A stretch of DNA of 64,000 bases from Pseudomonadota bacterium (GCA_016702545.1 JADJDT010000002.1:434001-498000); one strand, 5' to 3'. Shown: positions 45,042 through 54,431, numbered from the stretch's first letter. The notes: generated from the letters alone by a model not told the origin. Translations and numbers: made by a program.

Positions 45042-45839
45042 ATGCCCAGGGCCGACGAACTCTTTGCCATCCGTGTGCCGCTGCGGCGCTCACAGCGGCT
45101 GGCGTTGGCCGTCGTCTCGCCGGCGCTCTTCGTCGGTGCCTGGTGCTTGCTCTCCTACGGCGGCCTGGTCTCGGCCGATTTCCTGCCCTCGCCGAGCGCG
45201 GTGATCAAGGGCACGCTGCAGCTCTTCATCGAGCACGACCTGGCGCTGGCGATCTGGATCTCGACGCGGCGCATCCTCGTGGCCTTTGCGCTGGCCGCGG
45301 CCGTAGCCTTTCCCCTCGGCATCCTGATGGGCGCCTTCGCGCCGATCGAGGCGGTCTTCGAGCCGATCGTTGCGCCGCTGCGCTACATGCCAATCTCGGC
45401 CTTCATCCCGCTCTTGATCCTCTGGTTCGGCATCTTCGAGAGCCAGAAGATCGCCTTCCTCTTCCTTGGCACCTGCGTCTACCTGCTGCCGGTGGTGGTC
45501 AGCGCGATCAAGGCCGTGCCCGACGAGCTGGTGCAGACCGCGCGCACACTCGGCGCCTCGCGCGGGCAGGTGCTCCGCACCGTGCTGATACCGGCGGCGC
45601 TGCCGGAGATCTTCGACTCCTTCCGCGTGATGAACGCGATCGCCTGGACCTACGTGATTCTGGCCGAGGCGGTGAACCCGCAGCATGGCCTGGGCTACAT
45701 GGTCGAGCTGGCGCGCACGCACAGCAAGCCGGCTTGGAGCTTCGCCGGCCTGGTCGTGATCGGCGGCATCGGGTTGCTCACCGACGCGCTGATTCGCGCG
45801 GCGGCGCGGCTGCTCTTCCGCTGGCGGGAGGCCGCATGA
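45042..45839 (+). CDS. NitT/TauT-type ABC transporter permease
   Basis: 265 residues with about six membrane helices. The EAA loop (VQTARTLGASRGQVLRTVL, then PAALPEIFDSFRVMNA) couples to the ATPase. LPSPSAVIKGTLQLF and IGVLMG-type FPLGILMGAFAPIEAVF are typical of the SsuC/TauC family. ATGA overlap with the ATPase gene. It lies 35 bp after the OmpA fusion gene. Confidence 0.92.
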   Translation: MPRADELFAIRVPLRRSQRLALAVVSPALFVGAWCLLSYGGLVSADFLPSPSAVIKGTLQLFIEHDLALAIWISTRRILVAFALAAAVAFPLGILMGAFAPIEAVFEPIVAPLRYMPISAFIPLLILWFGIFESQKIAFLFLGTCVYLLPVVVSAIKAVPDELVQTARTLGASRGQVLRTVLIPAALPEIFDSFRVMNAIAWTYVILAEAVNPQHGLGYMVELARTHSKPAWSFAGLVVIGGIGLLTDALIRAAARLLFRWREAA

Positions 45840-46681
45840 GCGCGGCCGGCGCTGCGACGCAGCCGCCAGCTGCGGGGGTCCCGCTCAAGCTCGAGCTCGC
45901 GGGGCTGCACGTCAGCTACGTCACGCGCGAGGGCGCGGCGATCGAGGCCGTCGGTGGGATCGACCTCCAGGTGCCGGACAAGCCCGGGGTCGGCGAGGTG
46001 ATCGTCCTGCTCGGCCCCTCGGGCTGCGGCAAGTCGACCGTGCTGAAGAGCATCGCCGGGCTGCTGCGGCCAACGCGCGGGGAGGTGCGCGTCGGCGGTC
46101 AGCCGGTGACGGGCGTCGGGCGCGACCGCGGCATGGTCTTTCAGCAATACACCTCCTTCGGCTGGCTGAGCGTGGCGGACAACGTGGGCTATGGCCTGCG
46201 GCTGGCGGGCGTGCCGCGGGCGCAGCGCCAGGAGCAGGTCGAGCACTACCTGCGCTTGGTCGGCCTCTACGACTACCGCAAGCTCTACCCGAAGAGCCTC
46301 TCCGGCGGGATGAAGCAGCGCGTGGCGATCGCCCGCACGTTGATCAACCGGCCGCGCCTGCTGCTGATGGACGAGCCCTTCGGCGCGCTCGACCCGCAGA
46401 CCCGCTGGGAGATGCAGACGCTGCTGCTCGAGATCGCGCGCCGCGAGGACGCGACGATCGTGCTGGTGACGCACGATGTGAGCGAGGCGGTCTACGTCGG
46501 CGACACCTGCTACGTGCTGACGCCGCGGCCGGCGCGGATCGTCGAGCGCGTCGACGTGCCGAGCTTCGGCGACCGCACGCCGGCGCTCAAGGCCGCCCCG
46601 GAGTTTCGCGCGGTGGAGCAGGCCTTGCTGGCACGCCTCTACGCGCGGGTACCGGGCGCGGCGACGGCCGGCACGCCATGA
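45836..46681 (+). CDS. NitT/TauT-type ABC transporter ATPase
   Basis: 281 residues. Walker A LLGPSGCGKST, Q-loop MVFQQYTSFGWLSV, signature LSGGMKQRVAIAR, Walker B LLLMDEPFGALD and switch His in VLVTHDVSEAVYVGD. All catalytic residues are present. Overlaps by ATGA with genes on both sides. Confidence 0.94.
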   Translation: MSAAGAATQPPAAGVPLKLELAGLHVSYVTREGAAIEAVGGIDLQVPDKPGVGEVIVLLGPSGCGKSTVLKSIAGLLRPTRGEVRVGGQPVTGVGRDRGMVFQQYTSFGWLSVADNVGYGLRLAGVPRAQRQEQVEHYLRLVGLYDYRKLYPKSLSGGMKQRVAIARTLINRPRLLLMDEPFGALDPQTRWEMQTLLLEIARREDATIVLVTHDVSEAVYVGDTCYVLTPRPARIVERVDVPSFGDRTPALKAAPEFRAVEQALLARLYARVPGAATAGTP

Positions 46682-47487
46682 GCGAGCCCGGCGGCAGCGG
46701 CCCCGTGGCGCCGCGCACCACGGCGACCTACGCGCGGCGCCTCTTTCACAATGTCTATAACTACAGCCTGCTCGGCGGGGTGGCCGCCGCCGCGCTGCTG
46801 ACGGGGCAGTGGTGGTTGTTGGCCTTCGGCGCCGGCGCAGAGGCCTTGTGGATGCTCTACGCGCCCAGCTCCGAGCGCGTGCGCCGGCGCGTCGATCGCG
46901 GGCTCGACGCGCGCGATCGGGAGCTGCTGCTGGCGCGGCGCGCCGCCCTGCTCGAGACGCTGGGTCGGGCCGAGCGCGCGCGCTGCGACCGCTTGATTAC
47001 GCGCGAGGGCGAGATTCGGCGGCTGGCGGAGCAGAACCCGCGCTTCGAGCGCGCGCTGCTCGCCAGCGAGCTGCGGCGCCTGCGCCAGATCGTCGACGAC
47101 TTCGTCGAGCTGGCGACGACCGCCGCGCGCTTTCGCGCCTATCTCGCCGCGCAAGACCTGGCGACGCTCGAGCACCAGGCGCGCGCCTACGAGCGGCAGG
47201 CGGGCGAGGCCGAGGGGCCGCAGCGCGCGCTGGCGCAGAAGAACCTCGAGGTGGTGCTGCGGCGGCAGGAGCGGCTGCGCGAGATCCGCACCTTCGTCGC
47301 GCAGACCGGCGGCCAGCTCGACCTGATCGAGAACACGCTGCACCTGCTCGGCGACCAAATCGTCTCGATGCACAGTCCGGGTGAGCTGACGCATCGGCTG
47401 GACGAGCTGATCGACGGGGTCGATGCCGTGCGTCAGGCCGCGGGCGTGGCCGAGCAACTGCGCGCGAGCGCGACGCAGGAGGCGTGA
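46678..47487 (+). CDS. Two-TM coiled-coil protein of the PspA operon
   Basis: 269 residues. Two adjacent hydrophobic helices at ~28-62 (LLGGVAAAALLTGQWWLLAF, then AEALWMLYAP) are followed by ~200 charged helical residues with coiled-coil character (ERALLASELRRLRQIVDD, QKNLEVVLRRQERLREI). The family is not recognised. Its position between the transporter ATPase and the AAA+ ATPase, with overlapping codons on both sides, suggests it joins them in one complex, perhaps binding PspA through its coiled coil. Confidence 0.7.
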   Translation: MSEPGGSGPVAPRTTATYARRLFHNVYNYSLLGGVAAAALLTGQWWLLAFGAGAEALWMLYAPSSERVRRRVDRGLDARDRELLLARRAALLETLGRAERARCDRLITREGEIRRLAEQNPRFERALLASELRRLRQIVDDFVELATTAARFRAYLAAQDLATLEHQARAYERQAGEAEGPQRALAQKNLEVVLRRQERLREIRTFVAQTGGQLDLIENTLHLLGDQIVSMHSPGELTHRLDELIDGVDAVRQAAGVAEQLRASATQEA

Positions 47488-49379
47488 TGGCAGCAGCGGA
47501 GACGAAGGGCGCAGTCGAGACGAAGGGCCCAGTCGCGACGAAGGACGCGGCCGCCCAGGGCAACCGGCTGCCGGCGTGGGCCAGCGAGCTGCGGCGGCGC
47601 TACCTGCGCGGCGAGGTCTATCAGTTCATCCTGCACGGCAACGTCAACGACCTGGTGCTGCACGAAGGGCAGCCGCTGGCACTGGACGAGTTTCTCTGCA
47701 AAGTGCTGCTAGGGCCGAGTCGCGACACGATCGCGCTCTACAACAGCGCGACCGGCGTGCGCTTCGCCAAGCGCCGGGAGGGCCTCGGCGGGCTCGACGA
47801 GCTGCTCCTGCACCGCAGCCGCGAGCGCGTGCTGCCGGCGCTCGAGCGCCTGCTGCTGACCGAAAGCCGCTTCGCGCTGCTGCTCGAATACGGCGAGATG
47901 CTGGCGCCCGCCGGTGATCTGGCGCTCTATGGTGAGGCCGACCGCGCGGCGCTGGTCACCCTGCACCGCTGGGCCGCCCTGCCCGCCGTCGAACAGGCGG
48001 ACAACCTGATCGTGCTGCTGACGGAGACGGTCAGCGAGCTGCATCCGCGTTTGGCGCACAACCCGCGCGTGGCCTCGATCGCGCTGCCGCTGCCGGGCGC
48101 GGCCGAGCGGCGCGCGCTGATCGCGCACCTGCTGCCGCTCTTCGACGAGGCGGCCCAGATCACGCTGACCGAGGCCACGGCGGGGCTCAAGCTGGTGCAA
48201 ATCCGCACGATCCTCGCGCCGCAGGACGTCGAATCGAACGTCGAGCAGCGCAAGCGCTACCTGACGCAGCTGCTCGGCGCCGGGGCCAGCGCCGAGCGGA
48301 TCGAGGGCCTGGCGCGCTTGACCAAGGGCATGCCGCCGGAGGAGATCCGCGGGCTGCTCGCGCCGGAGCCGGTCGCCGCCGCAGCGCTCGCCGGTGGCGA
48401 GGCGATCGGCCAGATGGTCGCGCTGGTGACGCGGCAGAAGCGCGAGATCATCGAGCGTGAGTGCGCCGGCCTGCTGCAGTTCGTCGATCCGCGGCACGGC
48501 TTCGAGGCCGTCGGTGGGATGGACGAGGTCAAACGCGAGCTCGGGCGGGTGGCGCAGGCGATCCGCGCGGGCGACACCGCGCGCGTGCCGATGGGCTTTC
48601 TCTTCGTCGGCCCGATGGGCACGGGCAAGACCTTCGTTGCCGAGGCCTTCGCCAAGGCGTCGGGGCTGACGGCGGTGAAGTTCGGCAGCTTCCGCTCGAA
48701 GTGGGTCGGCTCGACCGAGGCCAACCTGCAGCGCATCCTCGACCTGCTGCCGGCGATGGGCCAGGTGATCGTCTTCATCGACGAGGTCGACCGCGCGCTC
48801 GCCGGTGGCAACCCGGGCGCCGACGGCGGCACCGAGAGTCGCGTGATCGCGCGGCTCAAGGAGTTCATGTCCGACGGGCGCAATCGTGGCCGCATCCTCT
48901 TCGTGCTGATGACCAACCGGCCCGACCTGCTCGACACGGACATCAAGCGCACCGGCCGCCTCGACCGCAAGATCCCCTTCTTCTATCCGCAGACCGTGGC
49001 CGAGGTGCAACCGGTGCTGAGCGCGCTGCTGGCACGCCACCACCTCGTTCCGGATTTCGACCCGGCGGCCCAGGCGGCCACGATCGTCGCGCCGCTCGTC
49101 GGTTACTCCAACGCCGACCTCGAGGGTGTGGTGCTGCTCGCCGCCTCACTGGCGGATTCGGCGGGGCGCCGCGATCGACCGGCGCTCGAGGACTTCCAGC
49201 GGGCGGTCGCCGACTACCTGCCCGCGCGCGACCTCGAGATGCTGAGCTACATGGAGCTGCTGGCCGTCTACGAGGCCTCCAACCGCAGCATGCTGCCACC
49301 CAAATACGCGGCGCTCACGCCCGACGAGCTGGCCGATCGCCTGGCCGCGGCACGCGCCCGGGTGGGCGGCCGTCGCTAG
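47487..49379 (+). CDS. AAA+ ATPase, apparently tandem with a degenerate first module
   Basis: 630 residues. The C-terminal AAA+ module begins VGGMDEVKRELGRVAQAI; Walker A FVGPMGTGKTFVAEAF, Walker B VIVFIDEVDRAL, and second region of homology MTNRPDLLDTDIKRTGRLDR. The N-terminal ~320 residues resemble a degenerate AAA module (FILHGNVNDLVLHEG, LLLEYGEMLAPAG, NLIVLLTETVSELH) without a Walker A, similar in plan to Ycf46-like ATPases. The first 22 residues hold an in-frame duplication (ETKGAV, ETKGPV, ATKDAA). ATG 47487 shares a base with the preceding stop. It could remodel PspA polymers or transporter complexes. Confidence 0.88.
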   Translation: MAAAETKGAVETKGPVATKDAAAQGNRLPAWASELRRRYLRGEVYQFILHGNVNDLVLHEGQPLALDEFLCKVLLGPSRDTIALYNSATGVRFAKRREGLGGLDELLLHRSRERVLPALERLLLTESRFALLLEYGEMLAPAGDLALYGEADRAALVTLHRWAALPAVEQADNLIVLLTETVSELHPRLAHNPRVASIALPLPGAAERRALIAHLLPLFDEAAQITLTEATAGLKLVQIRTILAPQDVESNVEQRKRYLTQLLGAGASAERIEGLARLTKGMPPEEIRGLLAPEPVAAAALAGGEAIGQMVALVTRQKREIIERECAGLLQFVDPRHGFEAVGGMDEVKRELGRVAQAIRAGDTARVPMGFLFVGPMGTGKTFVAEAFAKASGLTAVKFGSFRSKWVGSTEANLQRILDLLPAMGQVIVFIDEVDRALAGGNPGADGGTESRVIARLKEFMSDGRNRGRILFVLMTNRPDLLDTDIKRTGRLDRKIPFFYPQTVAEVQPVLSALLARHHLVPDFDPAAQAATIVAPLVGYSNADLEGVVLLAASLADSAGRRDRPALEDFQRAVADYLPARDLEMLSYMELLAVYEASNRSMLPPKYAALTPDELADRLAAARARVGGRR

Positions 49380-49838
49380 GAGACCGCTGGGAAATTGCTG
49401 CGCCACCCGATCGCTGCGTTACCGCGGCGGGCGCTGGGCGCCCGGCGCTCTCGCCCTGCGGGCTCGTGCTTCGGCACGCGAAAGGGCCGAAGTGCGGCTG
49501 CGCTCCGGTGCTCACGTACCAGCCCGTACGTTCCGCTCCGGTGCTCGCCGCGCCGCACCGTTCACGGGTGGATGTCCCATCCCCCGGCCCCGGCGAGAGC
49601 GCGGTCTTGCCGGGGCCCCACCCCCAATGTCGGCGCGCACCCCGTGTCCCCGCAGGGGACCGGGGAACGAGCCCGCAGGGCGAGAGCGCAGCGGTAACAA
49701 GTAGCGCGCCGCGCGAGCGCTTCGTCGCGCTCGCGAGCGGTGTTTACCGCTTCCTTGAGGCTCCCGCCGTTGCAGGGTCGTGAACGGTTACGCCGCGCCT
49801 TGCGCTCGGGCGGCTCGCGACATTTCCCAGCGGTCTCC
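49378..49838. repeat. Palindromic repeat family A, copy 3, a nested composite
   Basis: Outer arms AGGAGACCGCTGGGAAAT and complement at ~49820-49838 are the same as copy 2. Compared with copy 1 there are two extra blocks: about 72 bp at 49423-49494 (starting CGCGGCGGGCGC) after CGCTGCGTTAC, and a 237-bp family B element at 49555-49791. The AAA+ stop codon lies in its first bases, as pspA does in copy 2. Confidence 0.82.
49555..49791. repeat. Family B element inserted in repeat A3, with 8-bp duplication
   Basis: 237 bp whose ends are inverted (ACCGTTCACG at the left; CGTGAACGGTTAC at the right). The direct repeat GCCGCGCC flanks it exactly at 49547-49554 and 49792-49799, where the uninterrupted copy A1 has a single GCCGCGCC. 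It contains the 57-bp module D at 49640-49696, which is missing from the same site in B3 at 63418. No coding capacity, so a non-autonomous mobile element is inferred. Confidence 0.78.
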
Positions 49839-49905
49839 GAGGACGGCGGTCTACGGCTCTGCTGGACCGCTGTGGGATGGGGCGCCGCGCGGCCCGCCGC
49901 GCGCT

Positions 49906-50188
49906 TCAGAAGTGGCGGTAGACGGTGTCCTTGCGGTTGCCGATGCGGATGACGCGCACGAGCAGCACGTCGCCTTGTGGCGCGTAGATCAGATGGTAAT
50001 CGCCGATGCGAACGCGGTAGTGGTTGTCCTTGCCCCGGAGCTTCTTGAACTTCAAAACCTCCGAGAGCGGGTTGATGCTCAGTACGCTGAGCACCTCGTC
50101 GACCCGCGCGCGGATCGGCTTCGGCAGTGCCTGGTTACTCCTTGAAGGCCGAACACTGAAAGGCGACCTTGTAGCGCCGCTCAGCCAT
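49906..50188 (-). CDS. relE: RelE/ParE-type toxin, frameshifted
   Basis: About 92 residues after repair. From ATG 50188 the true N-terminus reads MAERRYKVAFQCSAFKE, then stops by a shift near 50136-50147; the second frame gives LPKPIRARVDEVLSVLS, LRGKDNHYRVRIGDYHLIY and LVRVIRIGNRKDTVYRHF, which are characteristic of RelE-family mRNA interferases including the C-terminal Arg/His/Tyr set. The start overlaps the antitoxin stop by 8 bases. Confidence 0.82.
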
Positions 50189-50390
50189 GCCGCTTCCACT
50201 CGACCAGGGGCTCGAGCTCGCGCGACTCGATTAGCTCGCGATCCATCTCGTCTTCCAGGTGCTCCAGGATCGCCTGCTCGACCAGGTGGTTCATGCGCAG
50301 GCCGCGCTGCTTGCAGAAGCGCTCGAGCAGCTCCTTGGTGTCCTTGCTCATCGTCGTGGAGAAACTCACTACCTTCTGCACTGCCGGCAT
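50181..50390 (-). CDS. RelB/ParD-type ribbon-helix-helix antitoxin
   Basis: 69 residues from ATG 50390 behind GGAG. VQKVVSFSTTMSKDTKELLE and RMNHLVEQAILEHLEDEM form a MetJ/Arc-like DNA-binding motif, followed by an acidic toxin-binding tail (ELIESRELEPLVEW). A GATCATGATC palindrome about 35 bases upstream could be its operator. An extension to 50429 was rejected. Confidence 0.82.
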   Translation of the reverse strand: MPAVQKVVSFSTTMSKDTKELLERFCKQRGLRMNHLVEQAILEHLEDEMDRELIESRELEPLVEWKRHG

Positions 50391-50425
50391 CGTGCGCCTC
50401 CGCTCCAGAACTGTGCCCCGAGCGA

Positions 50426-51922
50426 TCATGATCTATTCCGAGGGCCCAGGCGGAGCAAGCGTGGTGCGGCGCCCGACGCGGATCGCGCCTTGGCCTTCGC
50501 CGGTGGTTTCGGCGCGGAGGTCAGCGCTCGGGTGTTGCTGCGGGGCGCGACACGATTGAGGACTTCCTGAACACCTGGCCGAGGATCATGCGCGTCACGG
50601 CTTCTTCGTTGGGGAGTCCGAGGGCCCAGGCGAGGGCGCGGTTGGGTGCCTGGCGCGGCAGCGTGAGTGGCATCGCGTTTGGCGAGCTCGCGGGAGCGGG
50701 TGGCGCCTTGACGCCCCACGCGCGCGCTTCCCAGGGTGGCTGCGGCCCATGCCAAGAGGCCGGCCCACTCCTGCTCCGGCGGCAGCTTGGACGCAAGATA
50801 GCGGGTGTCTTCGAGCGCGTCGTCCGCCACGAGCGTACCATCGCTCCGACGGGTCGCTGCCATCATGCCGAGACCGAGCGTGGCGGCCGTCTGGACGGCG
50901 CTGGCCCGCGCGGCGTAGTGAAGGTGCAGGCCCAGCGTGACCACGCTGGCCACCCCTGTGACGAGCTGTGTCGTCGTGACCACCGCCGCTGCCGGCAGCA
51001 CCAGCGCGCCCAGCAACAGCGCCCCCGTGCCGTACCAGGCCCGTGGGTGCTCGGTGCGGAACACGCGGAGGTTCTCCCCGAAGCCGAGGTTCGAGAAGGC
51101 CTCCAGGACCATGCGCAAGGGTGCAAGGCTGGTGCTCGGTCTCCCGGCGGTGTCGGGCGGCCCTTCGCTGCCGGTCTGCCCCGAACCCGCGCCCGTGCCC
51201 TGGCGCATCGGCCCGAAGGCCAGCATTGCAGCCCCGCCTCCGGCCACGAGGGCCTGCGTGAGCGCGGCAGGCAGGATATAGGTCACCGTGAGCAGGGCCC
51301 CCAACGCAACCCAGCTACGGTTCGCCGCACGCGCGGCGAGCGCCTCGAAGAGCGTGACCAGGGGCGCATGCTGCTTCAGGTCACCCTCGAAGTGCGCGTC
51401 TTTTGCCTTGAGCAGCTGCAGCTCCGACGGGGCGGTTCGCGCAAGGGCCGCGACTGCGGACCTGAGCCAAATGACAAAGTCGGCGCGAACCGTTGCGCCA
51501 GGGCCAGGGGATCCGCCCGTGGCCGTCGTCCCGAGCGCCTCGGTCATGCGTGCGACCTCCCGGATTACGATGAAGCGCTCCCTTAGGCCCGCGACAGGGC
51601 CCGCAAGGGGCTTCAGCGCTCTTTGCGCGGCGAGGAGGGTCCGTACGTTCCGGGGCCCCCAGAAGAAGGGGCCGGACCTGGACCCGGACGCGCGAGCGTC
51701 TTCTTCGATGGCAGCGCTCTTCGGCTCGGCATGCGCCTTTGAGCCGACGCCGACCGCGAGCATCAGCAGGGAGACCGGCGTCAACACGAGCGCCGCGGCG
51801 AGTGCCATCGCCCGGGCGGGGCCGCGTTGCCGGGGCGCCGGTCTCAGGCAGGGCGTCGTGCGCGGCCCGCTGCACCGCGCGCCACGCCCTGCGCCGACCA
51901 CGCTCGAATTAAGCACACGCAT
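50426..51922 (-). CDS. Exported protein with two transmembrane hairpins (hairpin protein 3)
   Basis: 498 residues from ATG 51922 (GAGAGG nearby). A long basic N-region precedes a signal helix at ~38-60 ending AHA. A helical domain (ERFIVIREVARMTEALG, LQLLKAKDAHFEGDLKQH) leads to hydrophobic pair 1 (WVALGALLTVTYILPAAL) and, after a Gly/Ser linker, pair 2 (GTGALLLGALVLPAAAVVTT, then VASVVTLGLHLHYAAR), with an Ala-rich helix and a basic C-terminal tail. No known domain. The organisation closely parallels hairpin protein 1, including charged residues just before each hairpin and an Ala-rich helix just after the second. It ends 36 bp before the relB start, same strand. Confidence 0.62.
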   Translation of the reverse strand: MRVLNSSVVGAGRGARCSGPRTTPCLRPAPRQRGPARAMALAAALVLTPVSLLMLAVGVGSKAHAEPKSAAIEEDARASGSRSGPFFWGPRNVRTLLAAQRALKPLAGPVAGLRERFIVIREVARMTEALGTTATGGSPGPGATVRADFVIWLRSAVAALARTAPSELQLLKAKDAHFEGDLKQHAPLVTLFEALAARAANRSWVALGALLTVTYILPAALTQALVAGGGAAMLAFGPMRQGTGAGSGQTGSEGPPDTAGRPSTSLAPLRMVLEAFSNLGFGENLRVFRTEHPRAWYGTGALLLGALVLPAAAVVTTTQLVTGVASVVTLGLHLHYAARASAVQTAATLGLGMMAATRRSDGTLVADDALEDTRYLASKLPPEQEWAGLLAWAAATLGSARVGRQGATRSRELAKRDATHAAAPGTQPRPRLGPRTPQRRSRDAHDPRPGVQEVLNRVAPRSNTRALTSAPKPPAKAKARSASGAAPRLLRLGPRNRS

Positions 51923-52042
51923 GGGCCTCTCGACGCCTCCACGAAGGCACGGTGCACGCGCAAGCACCGCGCCCTTTCGGAGGCCAGGCGTGACCCGCAA
52001 GAAGCGGTCGCCCGCGCCGCGCGGCGCATTCCGCCCGGCTCG

Positions 52043-53679
52043 CTACTTCAAACCGAGCTGGTCGCGCAGCTCGCCGAGGGCGCGCCAGAGCTCGGCCTCG
52101 ACGATCATGTAGTCCTTGGCCGCGAAGGTCGGGCCGGCAAGCAGCCGGCCGACCAGCTCCTCACCCCACATCACCTCGCCGACCTCGCCGCGACCGGTAA
52201 AGAGATCCTCGACCGCTTGGTCCTTGCGCTTGGCGATGGTGTCCAAGGCTTGGCGCGCGACCTCGAGCATGCGGGCTTGCTGTTGCAGGCGCATGTACGC
52301 GTCCCGCACCTCCAGCGCCACGCGCGACTTGAGCGCCCACAAGCGGACGCGCAGGCGGTCGCGCTCGATCATAGCGTCCTTGAGCTTGTTGCGCCGCACG
52401 TCGACGGCCAGCGGCAGGTCGAGGCGCAACCCGCCCTCGATGTAGGGCATGCGGCCCTGGAAGACCTGCGCCCAGGCATTGCCGTAGAGACCGCTGATGT
52501 CGGGGTGGGGCAGGTTGGTGACGAGATCGTGGCCGGGCCGTCCGCGCGTCGCCTCGCCGGTGAAGGAGGCGAGGCCGGCGTTGAGCACGAGGTCGAGCGC
52601 CGGGCGAGAGCGATTGCCCTCGGCCGCGACGATCAGCTCCTGCGCCCGTAGCTTGTCGGTCGCGGCGCGCAGCTCCGGGCGTCTGGCGTAGGCCCGGGCG
52701 ATCAGGCTGTCGAGCGAGCGGGTCTCGGGCGCGGGCTCCGGGCGATCCGTGGGGATGACGCGCTGGTCGAGCGCCACCGAGGCGCGGCGTCCGCCGTCGG
52801 TGAGATAGATCAGCGCCAGAACCTGACGCTCCCCGCTGAGGATGTCGCGGACGGTATAGGCCATCACGTTCTTGAGGTGGGCATCGAGCTGCTCGTAGGC
52901 GCGCACGATCCCCTCGGCGTTGCGCGGGCGCGCGCTGCGTGCGCGCTCGACCTGCTTCTGGAAGTAATCGAGGCCCCGCGCTGGGTCTCGAGCAGGTTGT
53001 AGCGGATGTAGAGCTCCCAGTAGGCGCGCGTCAGCTCGAGCAGCACGTCATCGCCGACCCCGCGCCCAGCGCCGCGGGCGACCTCGCGCTCGAGCTCGGC
53101 GGCGCGCTGCGCGGCCATCACCGTCGGCACGCCCCAGCCGCGCAGCAGCGGCTGCGTCAGCTCGACGCCCAGGCGGTTGCGATACTGCGGGGAGATGCTC
53201 TCGGCGTTGCGCGTGGTCCACAGCAGCTCGGACTTGGCCTTGACCCCGTAGAGGGTGCCGAGCGGCGCCAGCCCCTTGAGCCCCGCCTCGAAGCCCGGGC
53301 CGGTGTTGGTGAAGCGTCCGCGCGGGTCGTTGAAGGCGAAGGGCTCGCCGACGACCTCACGCTTGAGCAGGCCGCTGGCGCTGAGCGTCGGCACCCAGGC
53401 CCCACGCTCGTTGGCCAGCTTGCGCTCGCGGTCCGCCACGTCGAGCGTCGCCTCGCGCACCCGAGGGTTGTATTGCAGCGCGAGCTCGGCGCACTGCTTG
53501 AGCGAGAGCTTGAGCACCTGGGGCGGGGCGGGGGCGTCGCCTTCGCCCCCGGCAGCGTCGCCGGCAGTGTCGGCGGCCGCCCAGGGCGCGGCTCGGCCGA
53601 GGCTGGCGAAGAGGGCGCAGGCCAGTGCTCGCTTCGAGCGTGGGCGCGCCCTAGCGCGCAGGGCATGAGCGACGCCCAT
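52043..53679 (-). CDS. TolC-family outer-membrane efflux protein, frameshifted
   Basis: About 545 residues after repair. Signal peptide from ATG 53679 (ACALFASLGRAAPWAAA). First half LSLKQCAELALQYNPRVREA and second half SLDSLIARAYARRPELRAAT are the two TolC repeats, with long periplasmic coiled coils (RLWALKSRVALEVRDAYMRL). One G is missing in a run at ~52975, between YNLLETQRG and DYFQKQVERARS. No HlyD or pump gene adjoins it here; the partner could be elsewhere. Unrelated in sequence to the TolC-like gene at 58722. Confidence 0.8.
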
Positions 53680-53855
53680 GGAGCGCGGACATACGAGGCG
53701 CAAGCCGGATAGGATGATGGGAAGGGGACCCACTTCGGTCTTGGATAGGGCGCAACGTTGCGTCGCGACTACGGCGTCCGCACCGCTTAGGGTTGAGCCA
53801 GGTTGGCGCCGAGCGATTGATCGATCCAACGGGCAGCCTTGGCCAATGGCTGAAT

Positions 53856-54431
53856 TCACCCATTCAGACTCATTGCGCCCACGACCGGCGCCACGTCGGT
53901 GCTCAGGTTGTGCTTCAAGGCCTGCAGCAGGGTAAGCGCCGGTGCCGCCGCAGGCTCGTTGGGATGGTCGCGAGTATGCTTCGCTGCCGCCAGGCGCTCA
54001 CGACCGTAGTCCCAGAGGGTATTCCCCGCAACCCAAAGCGCCGCGACGCCTGCGACCGTGAGGCAAACGTTGACAACCCCCGTGACCATCGCGCTCAGGG
54101 TTGTTGGCGCGAAGACGAAGGCACCGGCGGCGATGCTGATTCCGATCGTCGCCGCGACGCCGAACCGTGCCCATCTCTGCACGGGGGATGTTGCCCGGTT
54201 CCTGAGCAGCTCCCCAGCGCGCGTGTGATAGCTCGAGACCAGCGACCTTTGCTGTTGCGGCTGGGTTCTAGTGCTGCTAGCAGAACCCGCGTTGGCATTC
54301 CGAGATCCTCCAAACGCATGCGCTGCCGGGGCGCCCAAGCCCCCGCCTGTAGCCCAAACTGCGATGACGAGGCCGATCAGTGACAATCTACGCCGGTTGC
54401 TGCTCACGCGATGGGACACGTTACACCTCAT
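53856..54431 (-). CDS. Small exported TM-hairpin protein (hairpin protein 4)
   Basis: 191 residues from ATG 54431. Signal peptide ending AHA at ~39 after RRR; a Ser/Gln-rich segment; a single hydrophobic pair at ~87-137 (VAATIGISIAAGAFVFAP, then VNVCLTVAGVAALWVAG), and a charged tail (RERLAAAKHTRDHP). Family not recognised. Same strand and plan as hairpin proteins 3 and 5. Confidence 0.6.
   Translation of the reverse strand: MRCNVSHRVSSNRRRLSLIGLVIAVWATGGGLGAPAAHAFGGSRNANAGSASSTRTQPQQQRSLVSSYHTRAGELLRNRATSPVQRWARFGVAATIGISIAAGAFVFAPTTLSAMVTGVVNVCLTVAGVAALWVAGNTLWDYGRERLAAAKHTRDHPNEPAAAPALTLLQALKHNLSTDVAPVVGAMSLNG

Noticed and set aside
49378..49838. Insertion sequence with a transposase
   Set aside because: No ORF with a transposase motif in any frame; only palindromes and short shadows.
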